Assembly (NCBI RefSeq): GCF_010092425.1
Contig: NZ_CP048030.1
Span: 1,240,001-1,304,000 of the forward strand
Direction of reading: 5' to 3'
Length of the DNA stretch: 64,000 nucleotides
DNA from: Sinimarinibacterium sp. NLF-5-8
GTDB lineage: Bacteria > Pseudomonadota > Gammaproteobacteria > Nevskiales > Nevskiaceae
Shown: in pieces, positions 44,249 to 52,822 of the stretch
Layout: every line of letters starts with the position of its first letter
How positions within the stretch are numbered: the stretch's first letter is position 1
The notes under the pieces: generated by a model
Databases searched by the model: none
The model's input: only the letters and a program-made list of their open reading frames with translations
What the model was told of the DNA's origin: nothing
Position numbers and translations under genes: made by a program

Positions 44249-45379
44249 TCAGGATGCGCGCGCCAGACTCACGCACAGCGATTCATAGTCGGCATTCATC
44301 CGCTCCAGACTGTAATGCGCCATCGCCTCGCTCCGCGCGGTGCGGCCAAGGCGCGCGGCCAGCACATCATCGCGCAGCAGGCGCTCCAGCGCATCAGCCA
44401 GCGATGCGGCGTCTCCCGGCGCGTGCAACAGGCCGTTGACGCCGTCGTCGATCATCTCGCGCACGCCGGGGACGCGGCTGCCGACCACGGCGCAACCTGC
44501 GGCCATCGCTTCTACCAGCGCCAGCGGCATGCCTTCGTAATGGGTGATGAGTACGGCGATCCGGCTGGCCATCAGCCGTTGCGGCACGTCGCGCACCACG
44601 CCGAGAAACTGCACCTGATCGTCGAGCTTGAGTTGCGCGGTGAGCTGCTGCGCAGCGCGGCGATGGCGTGCCTTGCCGCCGCCCGCAAGTTGCAGCACCG
44701 GACGCAACCCGCGCTCACGCAGCAAGGCCAGCGCGCGAATCAGCGTCAGATGATCTTTTTGCCGTGCAAACCGCGCCACCATGAGGATTTGCGCCGTGCG
44801 CTGGGCAAACGGGATGGCATCGGCATTGGCAAAGGGCGCGAGTTTGACGCCGTTGTTGATCGCCACCGTCTGCGCCGGATCAAACCCCATCTCCAGCAAG
44901 CGCGCACGCACGCCTTGGCTACAGCCGACGATACGCGCGGTGCGCCGTGCCAACCAATGCGCCTGCCAGCGGCTCCACCAGGTGTAGCGTTCGCGCGAGT
45001 TGTGTTCGACGTGTACCAGCGCCGGCACGCCCGCGATGATTCCGGCGATGCGCCCAATCAGGTGTTCAGGAAAACCATGCGCCACCAGCACGTCGGGTTT
45101 GAACTGACGGCAAATGCGCACCACCTGCCAGATCGTCCACCCGCGCAGCCCACCGCTGACGACGCGAACCGGCATGCTCGCAGCCTGCAACTCAGCAATC
45201 CGCGCAGGGTCGGTATGGCGTTTGCGTCGCAGCACCAGCAACGGCTCGATTGCTGCGGACTGCATCGCGGCGGCGGTCAGCTGCACCGCAACTTGCGTAG
45301 CGCCTCCGGTAAACCCGCCAGTCACCAAATGCAGCACACGCACTGCGTGCGCACCGTCTCCAGACGTGCCTTCATTCAT
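44249..45379 (-). CDS. GT4-family glycosyltransferase
   Basis: 376 residues. It has a GT-B fold with N-terminal LHLVTGGFTGGATQVAVQL and C-terminal LMVARFARQKDHLTLIRAL, HYEGMPLALVEAMAAGCAVVGSRVPGVREMI, the EX7E nucleotide-sugar site. The start ATG at 45379 has GGGGGA at a suitable distance; another at 45385 is too close to it. It is probably part of the same core-sugar group as paralogue A, 74 bp downstream. Confidence 0.9.
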   Translation of the reverse strand: MNEGTSGDGAHAVRVLHLVTGGFTGGATQVAVQLTAAAMQSAAIEPLLVLRRKRHTDPARIAELQAASMPVRVVSGGLRGWTIWQVVRICRQFKPDVLVAHGFPEHLIGRIAGIIAGVPALVHVEHNSRERYTWWSRWQAHWLARRTARIVGCSQGVRARLLEMGFDPAQTVAINNGVKLAPFANADAIPFAQRTAQILMVARFARQKDHLTLIRALALLRERGLRPVLQLAGGGKARHRRAAQQLTAQLKLDDQVQFLGVVRDVPQRLMASRIAVLITHYEGMPLALVEAMAAGCAVVGSRVPGVREMIDDGVNGLLHAPGDAASLADALERLLRDDVLAARLGRTARSEAMAHYSLERMNADYESLCVSLARAS

Positions 45380-45673
45380 CCACATTCCCCCAGTTTGCTT
45401 GCTACCCAGGCCATTCAGGGCCGCTTCAATACGAACTCAATAATTTTATTTTGCGATAACGTCGCGCGCGCACGGCGGGTGTCATCGCCATGCCTGCCTC
45501 ACGCCAAACCACTGTTGCGCGAATGCCATGCCACGCCCATCGCAGTGAGCACTTTGATCCCAGCCCCGGATTGCGATGGTCATGGTCAAACGGGTAGCGC
45601 AGCCGGACGCATCGCACCCTATAGTTGCATCCACAACAAAGCAATACGCCACAAACCATACCGGAGAGCCCTT
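45380..45673. other. Divergent intergenic region (294 bp)
   Basis: Between the GT4 gene and the Tat lipoprotein gene. An AT-rich stretch AATAATTTTATTTTG is at about 45437-45451, the likeliest place for promoters of one or both genes. I see no repeat, terminator or additional ORF in it. Confidence 0.5.
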
Positions 45674-46258
45674 ATGGAAAATCCTTTATCGGAGCCCGTG
45701 CTGGCCGATCCTGGCCGTCGCGGATTCCTCAAGCTGGGCGTGATCGGCGGCCTTGCCCTCGGCACCGTTGGAATGGGCGCTGGACTCGCAGGCTGTCATC
45801 GCAACGAACAGGCCAGCGCCGAGGGCTATCAGTTTTTCCGCGATGGCGACATCGCCCTGTTCACGGCCCTGATTCCCGCCATTGTCGCCAACACGCTGAC
45901 GCCCGAACCCGACGCCCGCCGTGCAGGCGTGAGTGAAATCCTGCTGCGCATGGATCAGGCCTGCCTGCGTCTGGGCGCCCCCGCACAAAAAGAGCTGCGC
46001 CAACTGTTTGATCTGCTCAATTTTGGCCTGACCCGACGCCTTGCCGCCGGGGTTGCCAAGCCCTGGGATCAGGTTTCCGAAGACGATGCCGCAGCCTTTC
46101 TGGATCGCTGGCGCAACAGTTCCATTGGCCTGTTCAACGCCGGCTATCGCGTGCTCATCAAACTCCCCACCGTCACCTATTTCACGATGCCGCAAAGCTG
46201 GGCGGCAGTCGGCTATCCCGGCCCGCTGAAGTGGATGTTCGACGCCATCAACCGTTAA
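45674..46258 (+). CDS. Tat-exported lipoprotein, gluconate 2-dehydrogenase subunit 3-like
   Basis: 194 residues; GGAGAG precedes the ATG at 45674. The twin-arginine motif DPGRRGFLKLGV (R15 R16) and a lipobox LAGC (C41) predict a folded, lipid-anchored periplasmic protein. The mature domain (FFRDGDIALFTALIPAIVANTLTPEPDARRAGVSEILLRMD ...) fits the small subunit family of gluconate 2-dehydrogenase. The GMC flavoprotein follows 10 bp later and presumably is carried across the membrane with it. No cytochrome c subunit is seen next to them. Confidence 0.85.
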   Translation: MENPLSEPVLADPGRRGFLKLGVIGGLALGTVGMGAGLAGCHRNEQASAEGYQFFRDGDIALFTALIPAIVANTLTPEPDARRAGVSEILLRMDQACLRLGAPAQKELRQLFDLLNFGLTRRLAAGVAKPWDQVSEDDAAAFLDRWRNSSIGLFNAGYRVLIKLPTVTYFTMPQSWAAVGYPGPLKWMFDAINR

Positions 46259-46268
46259 AAGGGCTCCC

Positions 46269-47864
46269 ATGATCAACGATATTTATACCCAGGGCATCGC
46301 CTCCGGCTGGAACGTCGTGGATGCCTCCACGCTCAGCAGCGATCAAACCATCGAAGCCGACATCGCCATCGTCGGCAGCGGTGCAGGAGGCGGCACCACG
46401 GCCGAAATCCTCAGCCAGGCCGGTTTCAAAGTGCTGTTGATCGAAGAAGGCCCGCTCAAAACCGCCAGCAGTTTCAAGGATATGGACGAAGCGCGCGCCT
46501 ACGCCGACCTCTACCAGGAAGCCGGTGGACGCACCACCTCCGACGGTGCGGTTGCCGTGCTGCAAGGCCGCTCTGTCGGCGGCACCACCACCGTCAACTG
46601 GACATCCAGTTTTCGCACGCCGCCGCAAACGCTCAAACACTGGGCCGAGGTTCACGGCGTCATCGGTGCCAGCGAAACCGAAATGGCTCCGTGGTTTGAA
46701 AAAATGGAAGCGCGTCTGGGCATTGCCCCGTGGACACAAGCCCCCAATGCCAACAACTCGGTGCTCAAACGCGCCTGCGACAAGCTCGGCTGGGAAGTGC
46801 ATGTGATTCCGCGCAACGTGCGCGGCTGCTGGGACAGCGGCTACTGCGGTTACGGCTGCCCGGTCAACGCCAAGCAATCCATGCTGGTCAGCACCATTCC
46901 CGAGGCGCTGAAAAAACACGCACAACTGATCCATCACCTGCGCGTTGAACGGGTCGAGCACAAAAACGGACGGGTGACCGGCCTTGCCGCGCGCGCCATG
47001 GATGCCCAGTGCATCCACGCCAGCGGCGCGCGCCTGAGCATCCGCGCGCGTCATTACGTTCTTTCCGGCGGCGCCATCAACACCCCGGCGCTGCTGCTGC
47101 GCTCCCAAGCGCCCGATCCGCACCGGCAGCTCGGCAAACACACCTGCATTCACCCGGTCAATCTCACCCTGGCGGAAATGCCCGAAGCCATCAATGGCTT
47201 TTACGGCGCACCGCAATCCATTGCCAGCGATCAGTTCCAGTGGGACAACGTCGAGGCCGACGTTCCCGGCTTCAAGCTGGAAATTCCGCCGATCTATCCG
47301 GGGCTGTCGGCCAGCATCTACAGCCAGCACGGCCAGCCGCTGGCCGACGGGCTCAAGGCACTGCCGCACGCCACCGCCCTGCTCGCGCTGCTGCGCGACG
47401 GGTTTCACGCCGAAAGCCGTGGCGGCCAGGTGCGCATCGACGATCACGGCAATCCATTGCTGGATTACGACTTCAGTGACTACCTCTGGCGTGGCTTCAA
47501 AAAAGCCTATCTGCGCATGGCCGAAGCCCAGTTTGCCGCTGGCGCCAGGCGGGTGATGCCGTCGCATCTGGATGGCCGCTGGACACAAGGCTGGAATGAG
47601 GCCAAGGCTCACATCGAAACCCTGGCTTACAAAAAATTCCGGGTCTCGGTTTTTACCGCCCACCTGATGGGCGGCTGCGCCATGGGCGAAGACCCCAAGC
47701 GCGCGGTCACCAACAGCCTCGGACGCCACCACCAGCTTGAAAATCTCTCGGTGTTTGACGGCTCCCTGTTTCCCACCAGCATCGGTGCCAACCCACAGTT
47801 GTCGATCTACGGCATGGTCGCCAAAAACGCAACGGCACTGGGTCAGGCGCTCAAACCGGCCTGA
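46269..47864 (+). CDS. GMC-family FAD-dependent oxidoreductase
   Basis: 531 residues with no signal peptide of its own. The FAD-binding site IVGSGAGGGTTAEILSQAG is at 35-53. Active-site His is in FTAHLMGGCAMGEDP and Asn in TSIGANPQLSIYGMVAKNAT. It oxidises an alcohol to an aldehyde or ketone. The family includes long-chain alcohol oxidases, choline and glucose enzymes; CGYGCPVNAKQSM resembles the alcohol-oxidase side. Export may be by hitchhiking on the Tat-signal partner. A weak terminator follows. Confidence 0.9.
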   Translation: MINDIYTQGIASGWNVVDASTLSSDQTIEADIAIVGSGAGGGTTAEILSQAGFKVLLIEEGPLKTASSFKDMDEARAYADLYQEAGGRTTSDGAVAVLQGRSVGGTTTVNWTSSFRTPPQTLKHWAEVHGVIGASETEMAPWFEKMEARLGIAPWTQAPNANNSVLKRACDKLGWEVHVIPRNVRGCWDSGYCGYGCPVNAKQSMLVSTIPEALKKHAQLIHHLRVERVEHKNGRVTGLAARAMDAQCIHASGARLSIRARHYVLSGGAINTPALLLRSQAPDPHRQLGKHTCIHPVNLTLAEMPEAINGFYGAPQSIASDQFQWDNVEADVPGFKLEIPPIYPGLSASIYSQHGQPLADGLKALPHATALLALLRDGFHAESRGGQVRIDDHGNPLLDYDFSDYLWRGFKKAYLRMAEAQFAAGARRVMPSHLDGRWTQGWNEAKAHIETLAYKKFRVSVFTAHLMGGCAMGEDPKRAVTNSLGRHHQLENLSVFDGSLFPTSIGANPQLSIYGMVAKNATALGQALKPA

Positions 47865-47889
47865 CTCACCCCGCCACTGAATACAGAAC

Positions 47890-47926
47890 AGGCGGCGGAA
47901 TCGGGTATCCTCGCCGCCTTCATTTG
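47890..47926 (+). terminator. Possible terminator after GMC gene
   Basis: AGGCGGCG (47890-47897) and CGCCGCCT (47912-47919) form an 8-bp stem followed by TCATTTG. Weak T-run, so read-through into the glycosyltransferase genes is possible. Confidence 0.4.
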
Positions 47927-47940
47927 TCGCTGGATCACGC

Positions 47941-48723
47941 ATGACCTCCCGATTCGTTTTCTGCATGAAATGGGGCACCCGCTACGGCCCGGAATACGTC
48001 AACGGCCTGTACCGCTCGGTGATGCGCCACACGCCAAAGCCCCCGCGCTTTGTCTGCTTTACCGACAACAGCGATGGATTTGACGCCGGCATCGAAGTAT
48101 TCCCTCTGCCGCTGCAAGACATTCCCGGCACCGAAGACCTGCGCTGGCGCAAGCTCGGCGTGTTTCAAAGCGATCTGTTTGGCCTCAAGGGGCGCGCGAT
48201 TTTTCTGGATTTGGACACGGTGGTCACCGGCGACCTGACCCCGCTGTTTGAATACGACAAACCGTTTGCCGTGCTCCATGAGCAAACCCTATTTCCCGAC
48301 GCCAGACTCAAGATGCTGCGTCGCCGCCTGTTCAAACCCCTGCGTTATCGCTGGGCACAGCGTGAATGCAACACTTCGGTTTTTGCATTCAACATTGGTG
48401 AATGTGGCTTTATCCTGGATCGTTATCTCACCAATCCGCTGCACTTCAACACCCAATATCGCCGTGAACAAGAGTTTGTTGCGCGCGAACTGGCACTGCG
48501 CAACATGCTGCATTACTGGCCGGCATCGTGGTGCGTGAGCTTTTTGGAAAACTGCCTGCAACCGGGTGAGCATGGCCGCATGGGCAAGCGCCATCTACCC
48601 GCCGATGCGCGTGTCGTGGTGTTTGTCTCTGGCATGGACATGGAATGGGCGCAAGCCAACAGCAGCAAAATTTCACGCACGCCGGCGGATCTGGCCTGGC
48701 TGGCCGAATACTGGAACGGCTGA
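47941..48723 (+). CDS. GT-A-type glycosyltransferase, paralogue B
   Basis: 260 residues. It shares with paralogues A and C the N-terminal FCMKWGTRYGPEYVNGLYRSV, the LRWRKLGVFQSDLFGLKGRAIFLDLDTVVTGDL region with DxD, RREQEFVARELA, and YWPASWCVSFLENCLQ. The gene 6 bp downstream is another paralogue. Substrate unknown; probably a cell-envelope sugar. Confidence 0.8.
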   Translation: MTSRFVFCMKWGTRYGPEYVNGLYRSVMRHTPKPPRFVCFTDNSDGFDAGIEVFPLPLQDIPGTEDLRWRKLGVFQSDLFGLKGRAIFLDLDTVVTGDLTPLFEYDKPFAVLHEQTLFPDARLKMLRRRLFKPLRYRWAQRECNTSVFAFNIGECGFILDRYLTNPLHFNTQYRREQEFVARELALRNMLHYWPASWCVSFLENCLQPGEHGRMGKRHLPADARVVVFVSGMDMEWAQANSSKISRTPADLAWLAEYWNG

Positions 48724-48729
48724 TTTGCA

Positions 48730-49524
48730 ATGAACACGACACCACCGATCAACATCCTGTGCATGCGCTGGGGCAGCAAATTTGGCCCCGAGTACGTCCA
48801 CAACCTTTACGCGGGGGTCAAAAAGCACTTGTCGCTGCCGTTTCGGTTTATTTGCATGACCGATGATCCCGCCTCGGTTCCGGCAGGTGCCGAGGCTTAT
48901 CCCCTGCCCCAGTTTGATATCCCGCAGGGCGAGCAAGACCTGGTCTGGCGCAAACTTGCGCTCTTTAATAAAGAGCTGTTTGACCTCAAAGGCACGGCGC
49001 TGTTTCTGGATCTGGATCTCGTCATCGTCGGCAGCCTTGACCCGTTCGTAACCCGCCCCGGCCCTTTTCATATCATCCGCGACGATCATCTGGGACCACC
49101 CAAGCCCGGACGCTGGATCAACCCCGCGCGCGCGCGCCGTCTGGCGCCGATTGGCAACTCCTCGGTGATGCGCTTTGAGATCGGCGCCAACCCTGATATT
49201 TCAGAAAAATATCAGGCTGATCCCTGGGGCGTGATGGCCAACACGCCCAATCGCCGTGAACAGGAGTTTGTTACCGAGCAAATGATCGCGCGCGGTCAAT
49301 TCCAGCACTGGCCCAAAAACTGGTGTGTGGGTTTCAAGCATCAGTGCGTGCCCAGATTCCCGTTCAGTTATTGGCAAAACCCACAGCCGCCCAAAGGCGC
49401 ACGCATCGTGATTTTTGCCGGCAACCTCAAAATCCCCGATGCCATTGCCGGCACCAGCGATCGCTGGTATCGCCGGATCGGCCCCGCACCGTGGCTGGCC
49501 AAAGCCTGGTCTGAAACCCCATAA
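48730..49524 (+). CDS. GT-A-type glycosyltransferase, paralogue C
   Basis: 264 residues. Like paralogues A and B it has ILCMRWGSKFGPEYVHNLYAGV, LVWRKLALFNKELFDLKGTALFLDLDLVIVGSL, RREQEFVTEQM and HWPKNWCVGFKHQCVP. It is closer in its C-terminus to A (APWLAK/APWLAA) than to B. It ends 8 bp before the convergent stop of the thioinosine phosphorylase. Confidence 0.8.
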   Translation: MNTTPPINILCMRWGSKFGPEYVHNLYAGVKKHLSLPFRFICMTDDPASVPAGAEAYPLPQFDIPQGEQDLVWRKLALFNKELFDLKGTALFLDLDLVIVGSLDPFVTRPGPFHIIRDDHLGPPKPGRWINPARARRLAPIGNSSVMRFEIGANPDISEKYQADPWGVMANTPNRREQEFVTEQMIARGQFQHWPKNWCVGFKHQCVPRFPFSYWQNPQPPKGARIVIFAGNLKIPDAIAGTSDRWYRRIGPAPWLAKAWSETP

Positions 49525-49532
49525 AACCGGCT

Positions 49533-50285
49533 TTACAACTTCGCCAGCGCCGCCAGAACCGCGCGCACTTTAGCCATGCCTTTGTTGATCGACTGCTCGA
49601 TTTCGGCGTGGATATCGCCGAGGCCTTTGACACCGGCACCCCAGTTCACCGAAACCGCGAGGCTGGCGTATTGCAGGCCGAGTTCGGCGGCGAGGCTGGC
49701 TTCGGGCATGCCGGTCATGCCGACCATATCGGCACCGTCGCGTTTGAGGCGGCGGATTTCGGCGGCGGTTTCCAGACGGGGCCCTTGGGTGACGGCCATG
49801 ACGCCGTTACCGGCAAACGGCACCCCGGCCTGGGCGGCGGCCTGAATCAGGCGCGCGCGCAGTTCGGGGTGGTAGGGCTGGGTCATTTCCACATGCTGCA
49901 CCCCGGCCTCCGGGCGGCCATCGGCGTAGCTGTGCGCGCGCCCCCAGGTGTAGTCAATCAAATCATCGGGCAGTGCGATCTCGCCCGGTACAAACCAGTC
50001 GGCGATGGCGCCGACGGCGGCAACGCCGATGACGGCGCTAACGCCCGCTTGCTTGAGCGCATCAAGATTGGCGCGGTAGTTGATCAAATGCGGCGGCAGT
50101 TTGTGGCCTTGGCCGTGGCGCGGCAAAAACACCACGCGCGCGCCGTGCAGCGTGCCATGCGCCAGCGGCGCGCTCGGCTCGCCAAAAGGCGTGGTCACGG
50201 TTTGATAACGCTCAATATTGAGATCGGCCCAGGTGTTGAGGCCCGTGCCGCCGATGACGGCAAAGCGGGGTGCGGAGTTTTGCAT
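49533..50285 (-). CDS. S-methyl-5'-thioinosine phosphorylase (MTAP/PNP family)
   Basis: 250 residues. It cleaves methylthioinosine (or methylthioadenosine) to methylthioribose 1-phosphate and base. Motifs are VIGGTGL, LPRHGQGHKLPPHLINYRAN (phosphate and substrate site), TQGPRLETAAEI and DMVGMTGMPEASLAAELGL. In Pseudomonas the MTI-specific enzyme lies beside nagZ, as here, which favours that specificity. It follows hpt by 8 bp, fitting purine salvage of its product hypoxanthine. Confidence 0.85.
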   Translation of the reverse strand: MQNSAPRFAVIGGTGLNTWADLNIERYQTVTTPFGEPSAPLAHGTLHGARVVFLPRHGQGHKLPPHLINYRANLDALKQAGVSAVIGVAAVGAIADWFVPGEIALPDDLIDYTWGRAHSYADGRPEAGVQHVEMTQPYHPELRARLIQAAAQAGVPFAGNGVMAVTQGPRLETAAEIRRLKRDGADMVGMTGMPEASLAAELGLQYASLAVSVNWGAGVKGLGDIHAEIEQSINKGMAKVRAVLAALAKL

Positions 50286-50293
50286 GGCTGATC

Positions 50294-50851
50294 TCACAAG
50301 CCTTTGACGGCGTAAATGGCGGGCAGTTGCCGCCAGTATTCGTGGTAATCCATGCCGCAGCCAAAAACGTAGCGATCGGCAACGGTCAAGCCAATGTATT
50401 CGGCATGGGCACCGGCGGCGCGGCGGTTGTGTTGCTTGTCGGCCAGCACGGCGACGGCGAGTGAGGCGGGATTGAGCGCGCGCAGAGCCTCACGAATCGC
50501 CACCAGCGTATGCCCTTCGTCGAGGATGTCGTCAATCACCAGCACATGCCGCCCTTGCACGCGCGCGGCGTCAATTTGCCGCAGCCAGTGCAGGCCACTG
50601 CCCTGGGTATCACCGCGATAGCGGCTGGCGTGGAGGTAGTCGATGGTCAGCGCAAAGTTGAGTCGCTGGCTGATTTCCGAGGTGGCGTGCAGCCCGCCGG
50701 TCATCACGCACAGCAGCAGCGGGTTTTTGTCGTGGTAATCGCGGCTGATGGCGGCGGCGAGCTGGTCGTAGGCGGCGCGCACGCGCGCGGCGTCGTGCAG
50801 GCAATCGGCCTCATCCAAAACGGCCTGGGCATGTTCGGGCGTGCGGTTCAT
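50294..50851 (-). CDS. hpt: Hypoxanthine-guanine phosphoribosyltransferase
   Basis: 185 residues. The PRPP-binding loop is VLVIDDILDEGHTLVAI. It makes IMP or GMP from hypoxanthine or guanine. Its start overlaps the nagZ stop by 4 nt and the phosphorylase gene follows, so it can salvage the hypoxanthine released from methylthioinosine. Confidence 0.9.
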   Translation of the reverse strand: MNRTPEHAQAVLDEADCLHDAARVRAAYDQLAAAISRDYHDKNPLLLCVMTGGLHATSEISQRLNFALTIDYLHASRYRGDTQGSGLHWLRQIDAARVQGRHVLVIDDILDEGHTLVAIREALRALNPASLAVAVLADKQHNRRAAGAHAEYIGLTVADRYVFGCGMDYHEYWRQLPAIYAVKGL

Positions 50852-51834
50852 GGCGCTTGGGCGTAGAGCTTGCGAAGGCGGCTATCGATGGTGGGGCTGG
50901 GCTTGAGGTCTTTGAGTTGGTCCAGCAGTTCGATCACGCCAGCGCGGTCGTTACACACCGGCAGCATGTCGCAGCCAGCGGCCAGTGCCAGGCGCGCGCG
51001 ATCAGCCAGCGTACCCACAACGGCGGCACCGCCCATCGACAGGTCGTCGCAAAAAATCGTGCCTTTGAAGCCGAGTTCGCGGCGCAAAATCTGCCGAATC
51101 CATTTGCGTGACAGCGAGGCCGGGGTTTCGTCCACGCTGGTGTAACGCACATGCGCCATCATCAGCGACTCGATGCCGTCGTCAATCAAAGCCTGGAACG
51201 GCTTGAGTTCCGTGCGGCGGATGTCTTCTTCGCTGCGCCGGTCGATCGGCAGCTCGATGTGCGAATCCGCCGTCACCGCGCCGTGGCCGGGAAAATGCTT
51301 GCCGGTGGCGGCCAGCCCAACACTGTTCAGCCCAGCACGAAACGCGCGCGTCAGCGCAATCACGGTGTCGGTTTGATCGGAAAACGCGCGGTCGCCAATG
51401 ACGCTGCTGACGCCGTGATCGATGTCCAGCACCGGCGCAAAGCACAGGTCGATGCCCATTGCCGCAATTTCGCGGCCAATGGTGGCGCCAGCCTCGCGTG
51501 CATCACTCAGCGCCTGGGTCTGGCTGAGCAAAAAGCGCTCACCAAACGTGCGCATCGACGGAATGCGTGAAAAGCCAACACGAAACCGCTGCACCCGCCC
51601 ACCTTCGTGATCCACCGCCAGCAGCAGGCGCGAACGGCGCAGCGCGCGGATTTGATCGCACAGGGCTTTGACCTGCTCCGGATCGCAGTAATTGCGGGTG
51701 AACAAAATCACCCCGCCCACCAACGGGTGCAGGAGGATTTCACGGTCTTCGGCGGTCAGCTCCTGGCCAACCACATCGACCATCAACGGTCCCAACAGCG
51801 CGCGCGCGCGCTTGGCTTCAAGCGTGGAGTTCAA
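50848..51834 (-). CDS. nagZ: Beta-N-acetylhexosaminidase NagZ
   Basis: 328 residues as a TTG start at 51834; a second TTG at 51795 would give MGPLMVDVVGQEL, matching the E. coli N-terminus. It is a GH3 enzyme that trims GlcNAc from anhydro-muropeptides in the cytoplasm during cell-wall recycling. KHFPGHGAVTADSHIELP carries the His-Asp of the acid-base loop, and FCDDLSMGGA the catalytic nucleophile Asp. The L,D-transpeptidase gene overlaps its start by 17 nt if the TTG at 51834 is used. Confidence 0.92.
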   Translation of the reverse strand: MNSTLEAKRARALLGPLMVDVVGQELTAEDREILLHPLVGGVILFTRNYCDPEQVKALCDQIRALRRSRLLLAVDHEGGRVQRFRVGFSRIPSMRTFGERFLLSQTQALSDAREAGATIGREIAAMGIDLCFAPVLDIDHGVSSVIGDRAFSDQTDTVIALTRAFRAGLNSVGLAATGKHFPGHGAVTADSHIELPIDRRSEEDIRRTELKPFQALIDDGIESLMMAHVRYTSVDETPASLSRKWIRQILRRELGFKGTIFCDDLSMGGAAVVGTLADRARLALAAGCDMLPVCNDRAGVIELLDQLKDLKPSPTIDSRLRKLYAQAP

Positions 51835-52306
51835 CTTGGGTTCTCGAGTTAACTAAATCAAACAATTCAATGATGTCGGCGCAACGCATGCGGATACAGC
51901 CATGCGAGGCCGGTGTGCCCAGCGCCGCCACATCCGGCGTGCCGTGCAGGTAAATGTAGCGCCGAAAAGTATCAACACAACCCAGCCGGTTGCGGCCGAT
52001 TTCGGTGCCAGACAGCCACAAAATCCGCGACAAAATCCAGTCACGCCCCGGCTGCGCGGCGGCCAGTGCGGGCGACCACAGCTCGCCCGTCCAGCGGCGC
52101 GCACGCAGCACCGCGCCCTGCGGCAAACCGCTGCCGATGCGCGCGCGGATGATGTGCGCCCCGCGCGGGGTTTTGCCGGAGCCGCCAATCTCGCCCAGGC
52201 CATTGGCGGCGCTGGAAATCAAATACTCGCGCGCGCGCGCCCCGCCCTGCCACAGCGTGAGCCGCTGGGCAGACAGGTCAATCTCAATGCGCGCGCGCGC
52301 GCTCAC
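51818..52306 (-). CDS. YkuD-family L,D-transpeptidase without signal peptide
   Basis: 162 residues if started at the GTG at 52306, which overlaps the CYTH stop (GTGA). Catalytic residues are in YLHGTP (H121) and SHGCIRMRCADIIELFDLV (H135, C137, R139), the YkuD nucleophile motif. No hydrophobic leader is seen, nor a LysM or PG-binding domain, so the product would stay in the cytoplasm. Known members cross-link or modify peptidoglycan stem peptides. It sits between a triphosphatase-like gene and nagZ. Confidence 0.85.
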   Translation of the reverse strand: MSARARIEIDLSAQRLTLWQGGARAREYLISSAANGLGEIGGSGKTPRGAHIIRARIGSGLPQGAVLRARRWTGELWSPALAAAQPGRDWILSRILWLSGTEIGRNRLGCVDTFRRYIYLHGTPDVAALGTPASHGCIRMRCADIIELFDLVNSRTQVELHA

Positions 52307-52779
52307 GCCTGCGCGCTCCAGCTTTGGTAGGGATGCAGCGCAAGGTATTGGTTGTAATAGCGCTGATCGTCGGTGACCTCGGCCCCGATCCACTCGGGCA
52401 GGACGATGGCTTGATCGACGTGACCCAGTTCCACCTCGGCGACGATCAAACCGGCGTTATCGGCCCAAAACTCGTCGATTTCCCACAGCAGGCCGTCGCG
52501 CTCGATGAAGTGGCGGGTTTTAGACAGCCCGCCCACGCACAGGGTATCGAGAATCTGCCGACATTCGTCCAGCGCAATGGGGTAATCAAACTCGGCGCGC
52601 GCGGCGCCCACCACTGCGGCCTTGATGTTGAGCCGCGCTTCATCGCCTTGCAGCCGCACCCGCACCGAGGCGCGGCCTTCGCCGGTCAGATAGCCCTGGC
52701 GCATTTCCAAGGATCGACTCACCTGCACGCGCCAGGCATCTGATTTCAATAAAAACTTTCGTTCAATTTCCAAGCCCAT
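52303..52779 (-). CDS. CYTH-domain (triphosphate tunnel metalloenzyme) protein
   Basis: 158 residues. The N-terminal ExExK motif is LEIERKFLLKSD. Further charged strands (RVRLQGDEARLNIK, LLWEIDEFW) line the tunnel in this family, which includes inorganic triphosphatase YgiF-like and adenylate cyclase CyaB-like enzymes. The substrate is likely tripolyphosphate, not certain. AGGAGA precedes the ATG at 52779. Its stop overlaps the transpeptidase start. Confidence 0.9.
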   Translation of the reverse strand: MGLEIERKFLLKSDAWRVQVSRSLEMRQGYLTGEGRASVRVRLQGDEARLNIKAAVVGAARAEFDYPIALDECRQILDTLCVGGLSKTRHFIERDGLLWEIDEFWADNAGLIVAEVELGHVDQAIVLPEWIGAEVTDDQRYYNQYLALHPYQSWSAQA

Positions 52780-52822
52780 CGCAGGGATTCTCCTGTTGTA
52801 ATGATGCGCCGCTGACCGGCGC

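Noticed and set aside
44237-45673. N-terminal extension of the Tat lipoprotein frame
   Set aside because: Antisense to the GT4 glycosyltransferase; the true start at 45674 has a ribosome site and a twin-arginine signal.
46248-47978. 576-aa minus-strand open frame
   Set aside because: Antisense to the GMC oxidoreductase, whose FAD and active-site motifs are clear.
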